64,000 nucleotides of DNA from an uncultured Alphaproteobacteria bacterium. Lineage in GTDB: Bacteria; Pseudomonadota; Alphaproteobacteria; Micropepsales; Micropepsaceae. This document shows, one piece after another, positions 17,481 to 25,128 of the stretch. The stretch lies in NCBI GenBank assembly GCA_937865685.1, contig CALMGU010000120.1, positions 98,232 to 162,231 on the forward strand. The letters are read 5' to 3'. A program made the translations under genes and the position numbers. The notes under the pieces are model-generated. The model saw nothing but the letters and a program-made list of their open reading frames with translations. It was not told the origin of the DNA and ran no database searches. How positions within the stretch are numbered: position 1 is the stretch's first letter; the number at the start of each line of letters is the position of its first letter.

Positions 17481-18715
17481 CGCGCGAATTACCTCATTCC
17501 ATTCGGGCGTTGGACGACGCCGATCCGATCCGCGATTTCCGGCGGAAATTCTTGCTGCCTTCCGATGTGATCTATCTGGATGGCAATTCGCTGGGCGCCT
17601 TGCCGGCGGCGACCGCGCCCCGGCTGGAAGAGGTGGTGCGCCAGGAATGGGGCATGGGTCTGATCCGCAGCTGGAACACTCATGACTGGATTGGCGCTTC
17701 CCGGCGGGTGGGCGACAAGATTGCCGCCCTGATCGGGGCAAAGGCCGCTGAGGTGGTGGTCGCGGACTCCACTTCGGTCAATATCTTCAAGCTCCTGATG
17801 GCGGCGCTGGCGGCCCGGCCCGGCCGCAAGGTCATTCTTTCGGAAGCGGGCAATTTTCCCACCGACCTCTATGTCGCCCAGGGCATCGCCGCGTTCCTGC
17901 CGCAGGTCTCCGTTCGCGCGGTCGCGCCAGGGCAAATATTGGACGCGATCGATGACGATGTCGCGGCGGTTCTGCTCACCCATGTTCATTACAAGACCGG
18001 CGACAAATACGACATGGCCAAGATCACGCGCCGTGCCCATGACCGTGGCGCGTTGATGATCTGGGATCTCTGCCATAGCGCCGGCGCGGTCGAAGTCGAT
18101 CTTGGCGCGGCGGATGCCGATCTGGCCCTGGGCTGCGGCTACAAATATCTCAATGGTGGCCCCGGAGCCCCAGCCTTTCTGTATGTCGCCAAGCGCTTGC
18201 AGGGAGAGTTGGCGTCTCCCATCACCGGATGGCTGGGCCATGCCGCGCCGTTCGCCTTCACGGGCGATTACAGCCCGGCGCCCGATATCGGCCGTTTCCT
18301 CAGCGGCACGCCACCGATCCTGGGCCTTACGGCGCTGGAAACCGGTGTCGATCTTCTGGCGGAGGCGCCGCGCAAGGCGTTGTTCGAGAAGGGGCAGAAA
18401 CTATGTTCGCTCTTCATCGATCTGGTCGAACAGAATTGCGCCGGCTACGGCATCGAAATCGCCACCTCGCGCGACCCCAAGGTGCGAGGCAGTCATGTGT
18501 CCCTGCGCCATGTTGAGGGCTATCCCATCGTGCAGGCCCTGATTGCCGAAGGCGTGATCGGGGACTTCCGGGCGCCCGACATTCTGCGCTTCGGTTTCAC
18601 GCCGCTCTATCTCAGCTATGCGGATGTCTGGAGGGCGGCGGAGATCCTGCGAGACGTTTTGGCCACCGGACGTTGGGACGATGCGCGTTTCAAGGCGCGC
18701 GCCAAGGTCACGTGA
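17477..18715 (+). CDS. kynU: Kynureninase
   Basis: 412 residues from the ATG that overlaps the permease stop. A PLP-dependent fold-type I enzyme that cleaves L-kynurenine to anthranilate and L-alanine. Family signatures: Leu-Asp-Gly-Asn-Ser-Leu-Gly near residue 37, Trp-Asp-Leu-Cys-His-Ser-Ala-Gly with the PLP-ring Asp, and Gly-Cys-Gly-Tyr-Lys-Tyr-Leu-Asn-Gly-Gly-Pro-Gly with the Schiff-base Lys223. Anthranilate made here is the substrate of the CoA ligase at 27.5-29.1 kb, linking the two halves of the cluster. Confidence 0.96.
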   Translation: MTRELPHSIRALDDADPIRDFRRKFLLPSDVIYLDGNSLGALPAATAPRLEEVVRQEWGMGLIRSWNTHDWIGASRRVGDKIAALIGAKAAEVVVADSTSVNIFKLLMAALAARPGRKVILSEAGNFPTDLYVAQGIAAFLPQVSVRAVAPGQILDAIDDDVAAVLLTHVHYKTGDKYDMAKITRRAHDRGALMIWDLCHSAGAVEVDLGAADADLALGCGYKYLNGGPGAPAFLYVAKRLQGELASPITGWLGHAAPFAFTGDYSPAPDIGRFLSGTPPILGLTALETGVDLLAEAPRKALFEKGQKLCSLFIDLVEQNCAGYGIEIATSRDPKVRGSHVSLRHVEGYPIVQALIAEGVIGDFRAPDILRFGFTPLYLSYADVWRAAEILRDVLATGRWDDARFKARAKVT

Positions 18716-18719
18716 GACT

Positions 18720-19028
18720 TTAGTCTTTCCGGATGCGTCCGGTCATGTCTTCCGCCCTGGGCTCGAATTCGGGCTTGGGTTCGGGATTCCAGCGGAATTT
18801 GAAGGCGACAATCGAATAGGTATCGCGGATGCCCGGAACGGTCTGCAGCTTCTTGGTGACGAATTCGCCATAACTTCTTTCGTCGGGAAGCTCGAATTTC
18901 GCCAGAAGGTCATAGGTGCCGGAGGTGGAGTAGACTTCCGCCGTTTCCGGGAAATTGTCGACCAGATAAGCGGCAACGTCGAATGCCTTGGTCAGCTCGC
19001 ATTTGATCTGGCAGAAAATGGCCTTCAT
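18720..19028 (-). CDS. Stand-alone Lrp/AsnC ligand-binding (RAM) domain protein
   Basis: 102 residues matching only the C-terminal regulation-of-amino-acid-metabolism domain of Lrp/AsnC proteins: an alpha-beta ferredoxin-like pattern with Val-Tyr-Ser-Thr-Ser-Gly-Thr-Tyr-Asp-Leu-Leu-Ala-Lys-Phe in the middle. No helix-turn-helix is present or encoded upstream in any frame before the next gene. It converges with kynU (4 bp between stops). KynR of other proteobacteria is a full-length Lrp-type activator of kyn genes; this short form may sense kynurenine/tryptophan or modify a partner, which is inference. The charged C-terminal tail is unlike typical RAM proteins. Confidence 0.82.
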   Translation of the reverse strand: MKAIFCQIKCELTKAFDVAAYLVDNFPETAEVYSTSGTYDLLAKFELPDERSYGEFVTKKLQTVPGIRDTYSIVAFKFRWNPEPKPEFEPRAEDMTGRIRKD

Positions 19029-19180
19029 CGAAAAGTCTCCCGGCGCGTTTGAAGTGGTGAGTTTAGACGGCTTCGCGGGTCAGGAGGAGACAAAATTCGT
19101 GCCCGCCCGCATCCTCGCTTCTTGACTCCGCCCCCCAAACCCCACGAGCTTTACACCTAAAATATCGCCGGGGAGGCCCC
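19029..19180. promoter_or_regulatory. Divergent control region: RAM protein / amidohydrolase
   Basis: 152 bp. A TTGACT box sits at 19122-19127 but no well-spaced -10 box follows; TAAAAT at 19158-19163 is too far. A cggggagg ribosome-binding site precedes ATG 19181. Confidence 0.35.
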
Positions 19181-20866
19181 ATGCGCGTCAAGGCCGTCAG
19201 CATTGTCCTGGTCATGCTGGCCATGGCGTCCGGCACAGCCTCGGGCGCGCCCCGGGCCGATACGGTCTATATCAACGGCAAGATCTTCACAGCCGACGCC
19301 AAGGACCGGGTGGTGCAGGCATTTGCCGTTGCCGGGAGCCGGTTTCTGGCGGTGGGGGACAATGCTGCGATCCGGAATTTTGCCGGCAAGGGCACCCGCA
19401 CGGTGGACCTTAAAGGTCATTTCGTCAGTCCCGGCCTGGCGGACGATCATTTTCACAATGAAGGGGGCGGCAGCGGCATCGACCTGTCCCATGTCCGCAC
19501 CATGGCCGAATTGCTGACCACGGTTGCCAACGCCGCCGCGCAGACGGCGCCGGGAACGCTTCTGGTCTCCAATTCCGACTGGCACGAAGCCCAGCTCAAG
19601 GAGCAGCGCCTGCCGACAGCCCAGGAATTGGACCAGGCCGCGCCCGGCAATCCCGTGGTGCTGGTGCGGGGCGGCCATTCCTACATTCTCAACGGCGCCG
19701 CATTCCGCAAATACAACATCACCAAGGACACACCGGTGCCGGCGGGCGGCCAGATCAGCCGGGACGCGGCCGGCATTCTGACCGGCGAATTGTTCGACAA
19801 CGCAAAGGCGCTGGTGCCGTTGCCTCCGCCCAAGGCGCTGACCATGGACGACATCATCGCGACCCAGAAGGCGCTCAATCCCTACGGCATCACGGCGGTC
19901 AGGATCGCCGGGTCCTATAAGGGCGACATGCTGCACGCCTTGCAACTGTGGAAGGACGCGGCGGCGGCGAGCACCCTCAGTCTCCGTTACACGGTCTATA
20001 TGCCCGGCTTTGACTTCCGCACGCCGCAGCAAGTGGACCAGGCCATCGCGCGCTGGGGCGTCAAACAGGACGAGGGCGATGATTTCGTCCGCGTCGGCGG
20101 GATCAAGCTGATCGTCGATGGCGGCTTTGAGGGCGGCCATATTTCAAGGCCGTATCAAGAGCCCTATGGGCGCGGCGGCACCTATTCCGGCCTCACCGTG
20201 TCGCCGCCGGACGCCTATAATTCGGTGGTGCGCGAAATCAACCGCAAGGGCTGGCGCGCCGCCACCCATGCGGTGGGCGATGCCGCCGTCGATCAGGTGC
20301 TGAGGGCATATGAGTTGGCCAACAAGGACATCTCCATCATCGGCAAGCGTTGGGCGGTCGAGCATGCGTTCGTCGCCCGGCCCGACCTGGTCAAGCGGAT
20401 GCAGGGCCTGAAGCTGATGGTGTCGGCCCAGGATCATCTCTATCTCGCCGCGCCGGCGCTGAAGAAATATTGGGGCATGGATCTGGCGAGCGAGGTGACG
20501 CCGGTCAAGACCTATCTCGATGCCGGCCTCTTGGTGGCGGGGGGTACGGATTCGCCCGTGATCCCGTTCAATCCCTTCTGGGAGCTTTATCACTTCGCCA
20601 GCCGCGACACGATTTCCGATGGGATCTATGGCGCGGATCAGAAGATTGCATCGCGCACGCTTCTGCTCCGGCTGGATACCATCAATTATGCCAAGCTGAT
20701 CGGCGAGGACGATCATCGCGGCTCGATCGAGCCGGGCAAGCTGGCGGATTTCGCGATTCTGACGGACGATTTCCTGACGGTGCCAGCCCAGAAGATTCCC
20801 GGCATCAAGGCGCTTGCCACCATCATCAGCGGGCGGGAAGTCTATCGCGATCCGGATTATCGCTGA
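19181..20866 (+). CDS. Exported amidohydrolase, YtcJ-like (amidohydrolase 3 family)
   Basis: 561 residues with an N-terminal signal peptide (cleavage probably after Ala-Ser-Gly-Ala). Short beta-sandwich segments at both ends flank a TIM barrel. Metal ligand motifs include Asp-Asp-His-Phe-His (about 87-91), an Asp-Gly-Gly near 310, His in Thr-His-Ala-Val-Gly-Asp (about 364), His in Val-Glu-His-Ala-Phe (about 393) and Gly-Gly-Thr-Asp-Ser-Pro (about 453). The family hydrolyses amide or cyclic amide bonds of varied compounds. It sits inside the kynurenine/anthranilate region, 10 bp before an acyl-CoA dehydrogenase. Periplasmic release of an aromatic amine from an amide is possible; the substrate is unknown. 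Confidence 0.85.
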   Translation: MRVKAVSIVLVMLAMASGTASGAPRADTVYINGKIFTADAKDRVVQAFAVAGSRFLAVGDNAAIRNFAGKGTRTVDLKGHFVSPGLADDHFHNEGGGSGIDLSHVRTMAELLTTVANAAAQTAPGTLLVSNSDWHEAQLKEQRLPTAQELDQAAPGNPVVLVRGGHSYILNGAAFRKYNITKDTPVPAGGQISRDAAGILTGELFDNAKALVPLPPPKALTMDDIIATQKALNPYGITAVRIAGSYKGDMLHALQLWKDAAAASTLSLRYTVYMPGFDFRTPQQVDQAIARWGVKQDEGDDFVRVGGIKLIVDGGFEGGHISRPYQEPYGRGGTYSGLTVSPPDAYNSVVREINRKGWRAATHAVGDAAVDQVLRAYELANKDISIIGKRWAVEHAFVARPDLVKRMQGLKLMVSAQDHLYLAAPALKKYWGMDLASEVTPVKTYLDAGLLVAGGTDSPVIPFNPFWELYHFASRDTISDGIYGADQKIASRTLLLRLDTINYAKLIGEDDHRGSIEPGKLADFAILTDDFLTVPAQKIPGIKALATIISGREVYRDPDYR

Positions 20867-20876
20867 GGGAGGCTGA

Positions 20877-22019
20877 GTGAGCGACACAAGCTATCGAGCA
20901 TGGCCCTGGTTCGACGACGGGCATCGCCGCTTTGCCGATCGCCTGGAGGAATGGGCGAGGGCCGAATTGCCAGTGTTGCTGGGCGATCACAAGGATGTGG
21001 ATGCGATTTGCCGCCGGCTTGTCTCGGCGCTGGGCAAGGCGGGCTGGCTCAATCCGGCCGTGCCCAAGGACGGCGATGATTTCGACCTGCGTTCGATTTG
21101 CCTGGCGCGCGAGATTCTGGCGCGCCATGGCGCGCTGGCGGATTTCGCCTTTGCCATGCAGGGACTGGGGACGGGTGCCATCACCTTGTTCGGTACACCG
21201 GAGCAGCGCGGGCGATGGCTGCCGGGCCCGCGTACCGGCCGCCACCTGACCGGCTTCGCGCTGTCCGAGCCGGAAGCGGGATCGGATGTGGCCGCCATGC
21301 AGATGACCGCCGAGCAAGTCTCCGGCGGCTTTCGTCTCGACGGCGTCAAGACCTGGATCTCCAATGGCGGCATCGCCGACCAATATGTGGTGTTCGCCAA
21401 GGATGGTCCCAAATACACGGCCTTTGTGCTGGCCGCCGACACACCCGGCCTCAGCGTGGCGGAGCGCATCGATGTCATCGCGCCCCATCCCCTGGCGACC
21501 TTGCGCTTCGACAATTGCCTGGTTCCCCCGGATGCGGTGATCGCGGAGCGCGGCGCGGGCATGCGGGTGGCGCTGGCAAGTTTGGACATATTCCGTCCCA
21601 GCGTCGGGGCGGCGGCGTTGGGCCTGGCGCGGCGGGCATTGGAAGAATCCCTGGCGCGGGCCGCCGCCCGGCCCATGTTCGGCGGCCGGCTGGCCGATCT
21701 GCAACTGATCCAAGCCAAGATCGCCGGCATGGCGCTGAAAATCGACGCGGCGGCGCTTCTGGTCTATCGCGCCGCCTGGGCACGCGATTGCGGCGGTGGG
21801 ACGCGCATCACCCGCGAAGCCGCCATGGCAAAGCTGTTCGCCACCGAAGCGGCGCAGGAGATCATCGACGATGCGGTGCAGATCTGGGGCGCCGCCGGCC
21901 TGGTTTCGGGCGCGGTGGCGGAGAACCTCTACCGGGAAATCCGCGCCATGCGGATCTATGAAGGCGCTTCGGATGTTCAGAAGATCGTGATCGCGCGATC
22001 CCTGCTGGCGCCAGGTTGA
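20877..22019 (+). CDS. Acyl-CoA dehydrogenase family flavoprotein
   Basis: 380 residues, standard ACAD length. FAD-binding signatures [11 protein letters not shown] (about 123-133) and Lys-x-Trp-Ile-Ser-Asn-Gly (about 158-164) are present, as is a C-terminal Gln-Ile-Trp-Gly-Ala-Ala-Gly and Arg-Ile-Tyr-Glu-Gly-Ala-Ser-Asp with the residue position of the catalytic Glu in short-chain ACADs. GTG start behind gggaggct. Known 2-aminobenzoyl-CoA clusters of Azoarcus encode an acyl-CoA dehydrogenase; here it would oxidise an alicyclic CoA thioester, an inference from context. Confidence 0.9.
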   Translation: MSDTSYRAWPWFDDGHRRFADRLEEWARAELPVLLGDHKDVDAICRRLVSALGKAGWLNPAVPKDGDDFDLRSICLAREILARHGALADFAFAMQGLGTGAITLFGTPEQRGRWLPGPRTGRHLTGFALSEPEAGSDVAAMQMTAEQVSGGFRLDGVKTWISNGGIADQYVVFAKDGPKYTAFVLAADTPGLSVAERIDVIAPHPLATLRFDNCLVPPDAVIAERGAGMRVALASLDIFRPSVGAAALGLARRALEESLARAAARPMFGGRLADLQLIQAKIAGMALKIDAAALLVYRAAWARDCGGGTRITREAAMAKLFATEAAQEIIDDAVQIWGAAGLVSGAVAENLYREIRAMRIYEGASDVQKIVIARSLLAPG

Positions 22020-22034
22020 TTAATACAAGCCTGA

Positions 22035-22433
22035 TCAATCCGGAATGACGGCAGTGGCTTCGATCTCCACCAGCGCGTCCGGCTCGACCAGGCCCGCGAC
22101 GGCCACCAGGGTCATGGCGGGATAATGGGGGCCCAGCACGTCGCGATAGACCCTGCCGATTTCCTTGAGGTTGCCCCTATAGGCGGCAAGGTCGGTGACA
22201 AACCAGTTGAGGCGCACCAGGCTTTCCGGCGTGGCCCCGGCGTCCGCCAGCAGGCGGGCGATGTTTTCCAGCGCCTGGCGGACCTGGCCGACAAAGCCGC
22301 TCGCGAAGACGCCCTTTTCGTTCCAGCCGATCTGGCCGCCCAAAAAAACCGTGGTGCCTTTGGCGGCAATGCCATTGGCATAGCCTTTCGGGCGCGGCCA
22401 GCCTTCCGGCAACAGGATGCGATGCGCCCTCAT
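22035..22433 (-). CDS. RidA family (YjgF/UK114) enamine/imine deaminase-like protein
   Basis: 132 residues from the ATG that overlaps the thioesterase stop by 4 bp. Members hydrolyse reactive enamine/imine intermediates to keto compounds. Visible family features are Gly-Gln-Ile-Gly-Trp, Val-Arg-Gln-Ala-Leu-Glu-Asn-Ile, and a C-terminal Ala-Leu-Val-Glu-Ile-Glu-Ala-Thr-Ala-Val. In RidA the substrate carboxylate is bound by an Arg near residue 105 in a Arg-x-x-Val/Glu context; here that stretch reads Pro-Ala-Met-Thr-Leu-Val, so the Arg is not in the usual place and a different (CoA-type) substrate is likely. Last gene of the SDR-MarR-hydratase-thioesterase-RidA operon. Confidence 0.88.
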   Translation of the reverse strand: MRAHRILLPEGWPRPKGYANGIAAKGTTVFLGGQIGWNEKGVFASGFVGQVRQALENIARLLADAGATPESLVRLNWFVTDLAAYRGNLKEIGRVYRDVLGPHYPAMTLVAVAGLVEPDALVEIEATAVIPD

Positions 22434-22915
22434 CGGCAGTTGTCCCGGTAGGCGATCAGCGCGTCCTTGAGATCCGGCGGAATGTTGATCGCGTTGTTGG
22501 TGTTCAAGGATGTCGTGACCATCACCAGGCGGCAGCGCATGATCTCTTCGAGTTCCCGCACGCAATGGATCACGAAGATGACCGAGGTGCGCCCGATATG
22601 CTCCATCACCACCGTGAAGTTGAGGCGGTCGCCCATGAAGGCGGGCTTGAAGAAATCGGTATCGACGCTTTTGTAACCCAGGCCCACCCGGTCCTTCTGG
22701 ATCAGGGCGTGATAATCGATGCGCAGCCGGTCGATGAAGAAATCCTCGATCACGCCATTGGCCATGTCGATGTAACGGGGCGTATAGACGATGCCGGCCG
22801 GATCGCAATCGGAAAAGCGGACATTGCGCTTCGTGGTCCAGGCATCGTCCGGCAGATAGCGGGGATGCAGCGGCATGGGGCGTTCGCGCCCTTTGGGAAG
22901 CGGCGGCCGTTCCAT
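22430..22915 (-). CDS. Hotdog acyl-CoA thioesterase (4-hydroxybenzoyl-CoA thioesterase type)
   Basis: 161 residues. The signature Arg-Phe-Ser-Asp-Cys-Asp-Pro-Ala-Gly-Ile-Val-Tyr (about 33-44) carries the catalytic Asp of the 4HBT class, followed by Phe-Lys-Pro-Ala and a long C-terminal helix. It hydrolyses aromatic or alicyclic acyl-CoA; in an anthraniloyl-CoA pathway it would rescue CoA from dead-end thioesters. The start at 22915 is 2 bp from the hydratase stop and its stop overlaps RidA, so it is in the same operon. Confidence 0.9.
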   Translation of the reverse strand: MERPPLPKGRERPMPLHPRYLPDDAWTTKRNVRFSDCDPAGIVYTPRYIDMANGVIEDFFIDRLRIDYHALIQKDRVGLGYKSVDTDFFKPAFMGDRLNFTVVMEHIGRTSVIFVIHCVRELEEIMRCRLVMVTTSLNTNNAINIPPDLKDALIAYRDNCR

Positions 22916-22917
22916 AA

Positions 22918-23742
22918 TCAGTTTCCCTGGAATTGGGGTTTTTCCCGCGCCGCGAAGGCGCGATAGGCGCGGGCAAAATCTTCGGTCGTCATGCAAAGGG
23001 CCTGTGCCACCGCTTCGGCGTCGATGGCCGCGTCCAGGCCCATCGCCCATTCCATCGCCAGCATCTTCTTGGTCATGCCATGGGCGAAGCCGGGACCCGC
23101 CGCGATCTCCTCGGCCAGGGCGGTCGCGGCCTGTATCAGGGCGTCGGCCGCGGCGAGGCGGTTGAAGAAGCCCCAGCCATAGCCTTCCTCGCCGCTCATG
23201 GAGCGGCCCAGGAACAGAAGCTCCGAGGCACGGCCCAGGCCGATCAGGCGCGGCAGCATCGCGCATGCTCCCATATCGCAGCCCGCAAGGCCGACGCGAT
23301 TGAAAAGGAAAGCCACCTTGGCGCCTGGGGTTGCAACGCGAAGATCGGACGCCATCGCCAGGATAGCGCCCGCGCCGGCACAGACGCCGTCCACCGCGGC
23401 GATGATAGGCTGGGGGCAGGCGCGCATCGCCTTGACCAAATCGCCCGTCATCTGGGTGAAATTCAAAAGACCCTTGGTGTCCTTTTCCAGGAGCGGCCCG
23501 ATGATCTCGAACACATCGCCGCCGGAACAGAAATTGCCGCCTTCGCCGCTGAGCAGGAAGGCCTTGACGGTATCGTCCCCCGTCGCGGCGCGAAACAGCT
23601 GCACCAGCTCGGCATAAGAGTCGAAGGTGAGGGGATTCTTCTTCTCCGGCCGCGCCAGAGTGACATGCGCCACCGCACCCGCAACGCGCAGCTTGAAATG
23701 CCGGGGCCGCCATTCGCGCAAGGCCGGGATCGTGGCGTTCAC
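22918..23742 (-). CDS. Enoyl-CoA hydratase/isomerase (crotonase) family
   Basis: 274 residues with crotonase signatures: an oxyanion-hole segment Asn-Phe-Cys-Ser-Gly-Gly-Asp-Val (about 70-77) and Gly-Val-Cys-Ala-Gly-Ala-Gly-Ala (about 117-124). At the position of the first catalytic Glu of crotonase the sequence has Phe-Leu-Phe-Asn-Arg, i.e. Asn; the Glu of Ala-Ser-Glu-Leu-Leu, matching the second catalytic Glu, is kept. The chemistry may therefore differ from simple hydration. Stop/start overlap with MarR (4 bp) puts it in the anthraniloyl-CoA operon. Confidence 0.9.
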   Translation of the reverse strand: MNATIPALREWRPRHFKLRVAGAVAHVTLARPEKKNPLTFDSYAELVQLFRAATGDDTVKAFLLSGEGGNFCSGGDVFEIIGPLLEKDTKGLLNFTQMTGDLVKAMRACPQPIIAAVDGVCAGAGAILAMASDLRVATPGAKVAFLFNRVGLAGCDMGACAMLPRLIGLGRASELLFLGRSMSGEEGYGWGFFNRLAAADALIQAATALAEEIAAGPGFAHGMTKKMLAMEWAMGLDAAIDAEAVAQALCMTTEDFARAYRAFAAREKPQFQGN

Positions 23743-24248
23743 GGTTCCGGCGCTCCATTGATGGATTTGACCGAATCCTTGAGCTTGCCCAGCGACTGGA
23801 TCAACCCGTCGATATCCTTGGGCGACAGCTGGGCGAAGAATTCGGCGATCCAGCCTTCATGCGCGCAGGCGATGCGGTTGAAGCTGGCCTGGCCTTTGGC
23901 GGTGAGCTTGACGATCTGCACCCGCCGGTCGTTGGGCAGGGAGAAGCGCTTGATATAGCCGGCCTGCACCAGGCGTTCCACCAGGCCGGTGACATTGCCA
24001 TTGGTCACCATCATGCGCCGCGACAGGTCGCCCAAGGTCATGCCCTTGGGCGCGCGTTCCAGCTGCGCCAGGAGATCGAAGCGCGGCAGGGTGATGTCGA
24101 ATTGCTCGGCCAGGCGCTTGCGGATGCTGGCCTCGACCAGATTCGTGCAGGTGAGAAGCCGCAGCCACAGGCGCAGCTCGTCCTTGTGCGCGTGTGGAGA
24201 CTCGCTGACCTTGGTCTCGGAATCCAGGTGGGCAAGCTTCGAACTCAT
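23739..24248 (-). CDS. MarR-family regulator, likely aromatic-CoA responsive
   Basis: 169 residues. A winged helix with [18 protein letters not shown] (recognition region, about 77-94) and a wing [10 protein letters not shown] is typical. Overlapping 4 bp with both neighbours, it is encoded inside the operon it probably controls. MarR proteins in CoA-dependent aromatic pathways are usually repressors released by the aromatic-CoA. The matching elements at 25059-25074 and 29080-29095 are the obvious operator candidates. Confidence 0.92.
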   Translation of the reverse strand: MSSKLAHLDSETKVSESPHAHKDELRLWLRLLTCTNLVEASIRKRLAEQFDITLPRFDLLAQLERAPKGMTLGDLSRRMMVTNGNVTGLVERLVQAGYIKRFSLPNDRRVQIVKLTAKGQASFNRIACAHEGWIAEFFAQLSPKDIDGLIQSLGKLKDSVKSINGAPEP

Positions 24249-25003
24249 ACTTCTCCCCCCGCTACCGTGACCGCGGAGCCGGTGATGGCTCCTGATTCAC
24301 GCCGGGCGAGAAAGCATACCGCGTCCGCGACATCTTCGGGAGCGATCATGCGGCCCATGGGGTTGGTCCTGGTCAGTTCGGCGCGGGCCGCTTCCACCGT
24401 GCGGCCCGTTTTTGCCACGATGGTCTGGATGCTGGCCTCGGCCATGTCCGTGTCGGTGAAGCCGGGGCAAACCGCATTGACGGTGACGCCTGTGCTGGCA
24501 ACTTCGATCGCCACGGCGCGGGTGAGGCCCAGAAGGCCGTGCTTGGCCGCAGCATAAGCGCTGGTATAGGGATAACCCTTGAGCGCCGCCGTGGATGCGA
24601 TGTTGACGATCCGCCCGAACTTTCGCGCCACCATGCCCGGCAGCAAGGCCCGCATGGCGATCACCGGGCCCAGCAGATGGACATCCAGCATGCGCTGGAA
24701 ATCGGCAGTGCCGGTTTTCAGGAATGGTGCGGAGAGGGCGGTTCCCGCATTGTTGACCAGAATGTCGATGGCTCCGGCGGCGGCGATTCCGGTCATCGCC
24801 TTTTCGAAGCTGTGGGCATCGGTCACATCGGCGACAATATAGTCGGCGGCGTCGCCGCGCGCGACCGCCGCCGTCAGCACCGTTTCGGTGCGCCCCAGGA
24901 TCGTGACGCGCGCGCCCTTACGGGTCATGGCCGCGGCGATCGCGGCGCCGATGCCCCGTCCGCCGCCCGTCACCAGGGCATTGAGACCTTTAACGTCCGT
25001 CAT
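24245..25003 (-). CDS. Short-chain dehydrogenase/reductase (3-hydroxyacyl-CoA dehydrogenase-like)
   Basis: 252 residues. Classical SDR features: Thr-Gly-Gly-Gly-Arg-Gly-Ile-Gly cofactor loop (about 11-18), Asn-Asn-Ala-Gly (about 86), catalytic Ser in Asn-Ile-Ala-Ser-Thr, and Tyr-Ala-Ala-Ala-Lys. First gene of a five-gene operon running leftwards to RidA, divergent from the anthraniloyl-CoA monooxygenase. Oxidation of a hydroxyacyl-CoA made by the hydratase is the likely role. Confidence 0.9.
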   Translation of the reverse strand: MTDVKGLNALVTGGGRGIGAAIAAAMTRKGARVTILGRTETVLTAAVARGDAADYIVADVTDAHSFEKAMTGIAAAGAIDILVNNAGTALSAPFLKTGTADFQRMLDVHLLGPVIAMRALLPGMVARKFGRIVNIASTAALKGYPYTSAYAAAKHGLLGLTRAVAIEVASTGVTVNAVCPGFTDTDMAEASIQTIVAKTGRTVEAARAELTRTNPMGRMIAPEDVADAVCFLARRESGAITGSAVTVAGGEV

Positions 25004-25058
25004 CTGTCCCGCTTTGGCGATCCGGTCTAACCTTGACTCCGTCCCGGAGATATTTCAA

Positions 25059-25074
25059 GCTTAAAGTAACTTCC
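25059..25074. promoter_or_regulatory. Putative MarR operator in the SDR / monooxygenase divergent region
   Basis: The 16-mer GCTTAAAGTAACTTCC matches 15 of 16 bases with the site at 29080-29095 upstream of the CoA ligase. Overlapping it is a near-palindrome TTTCAAGCTTAAA (25053-25065). The region 25004-25124 also has a TTGACT box (25033-25038) for rightward transcription without a well-spaced -10 box. Confidence 0.5.
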
Positions 25075-25107
25075 CGATTGCGATCTTCCGAAAAGATGGG
25101 AGAGGCT

Positions 25108-25128
25108 GTGGATCTGTTACGCACATGA
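25108..25128 (+). other. Possible six-codon leader ORF coupled to the monooxygenase gene
   Basis: GTG at 25108 directly follows gggagaggct, a good ribosome-binding sequence, and reads Met-Asp-Leu-Leu-Arg-Thr-stop. Its TGA overlaps the ATG of the monooxygenase (ATGA), which itself has no ribosome-binding site at normal distance. Translation may enter through this mini-ORF and restart at 25125. Confidence 0.35.

Noticed and set aside
18715..18728. AGACT-TT-AGTCT hairpin between kynU and the RAM gene as terminator
   Set aside because: Five-bp stem and two-base loop overlapping both stop codons; too weak to support.
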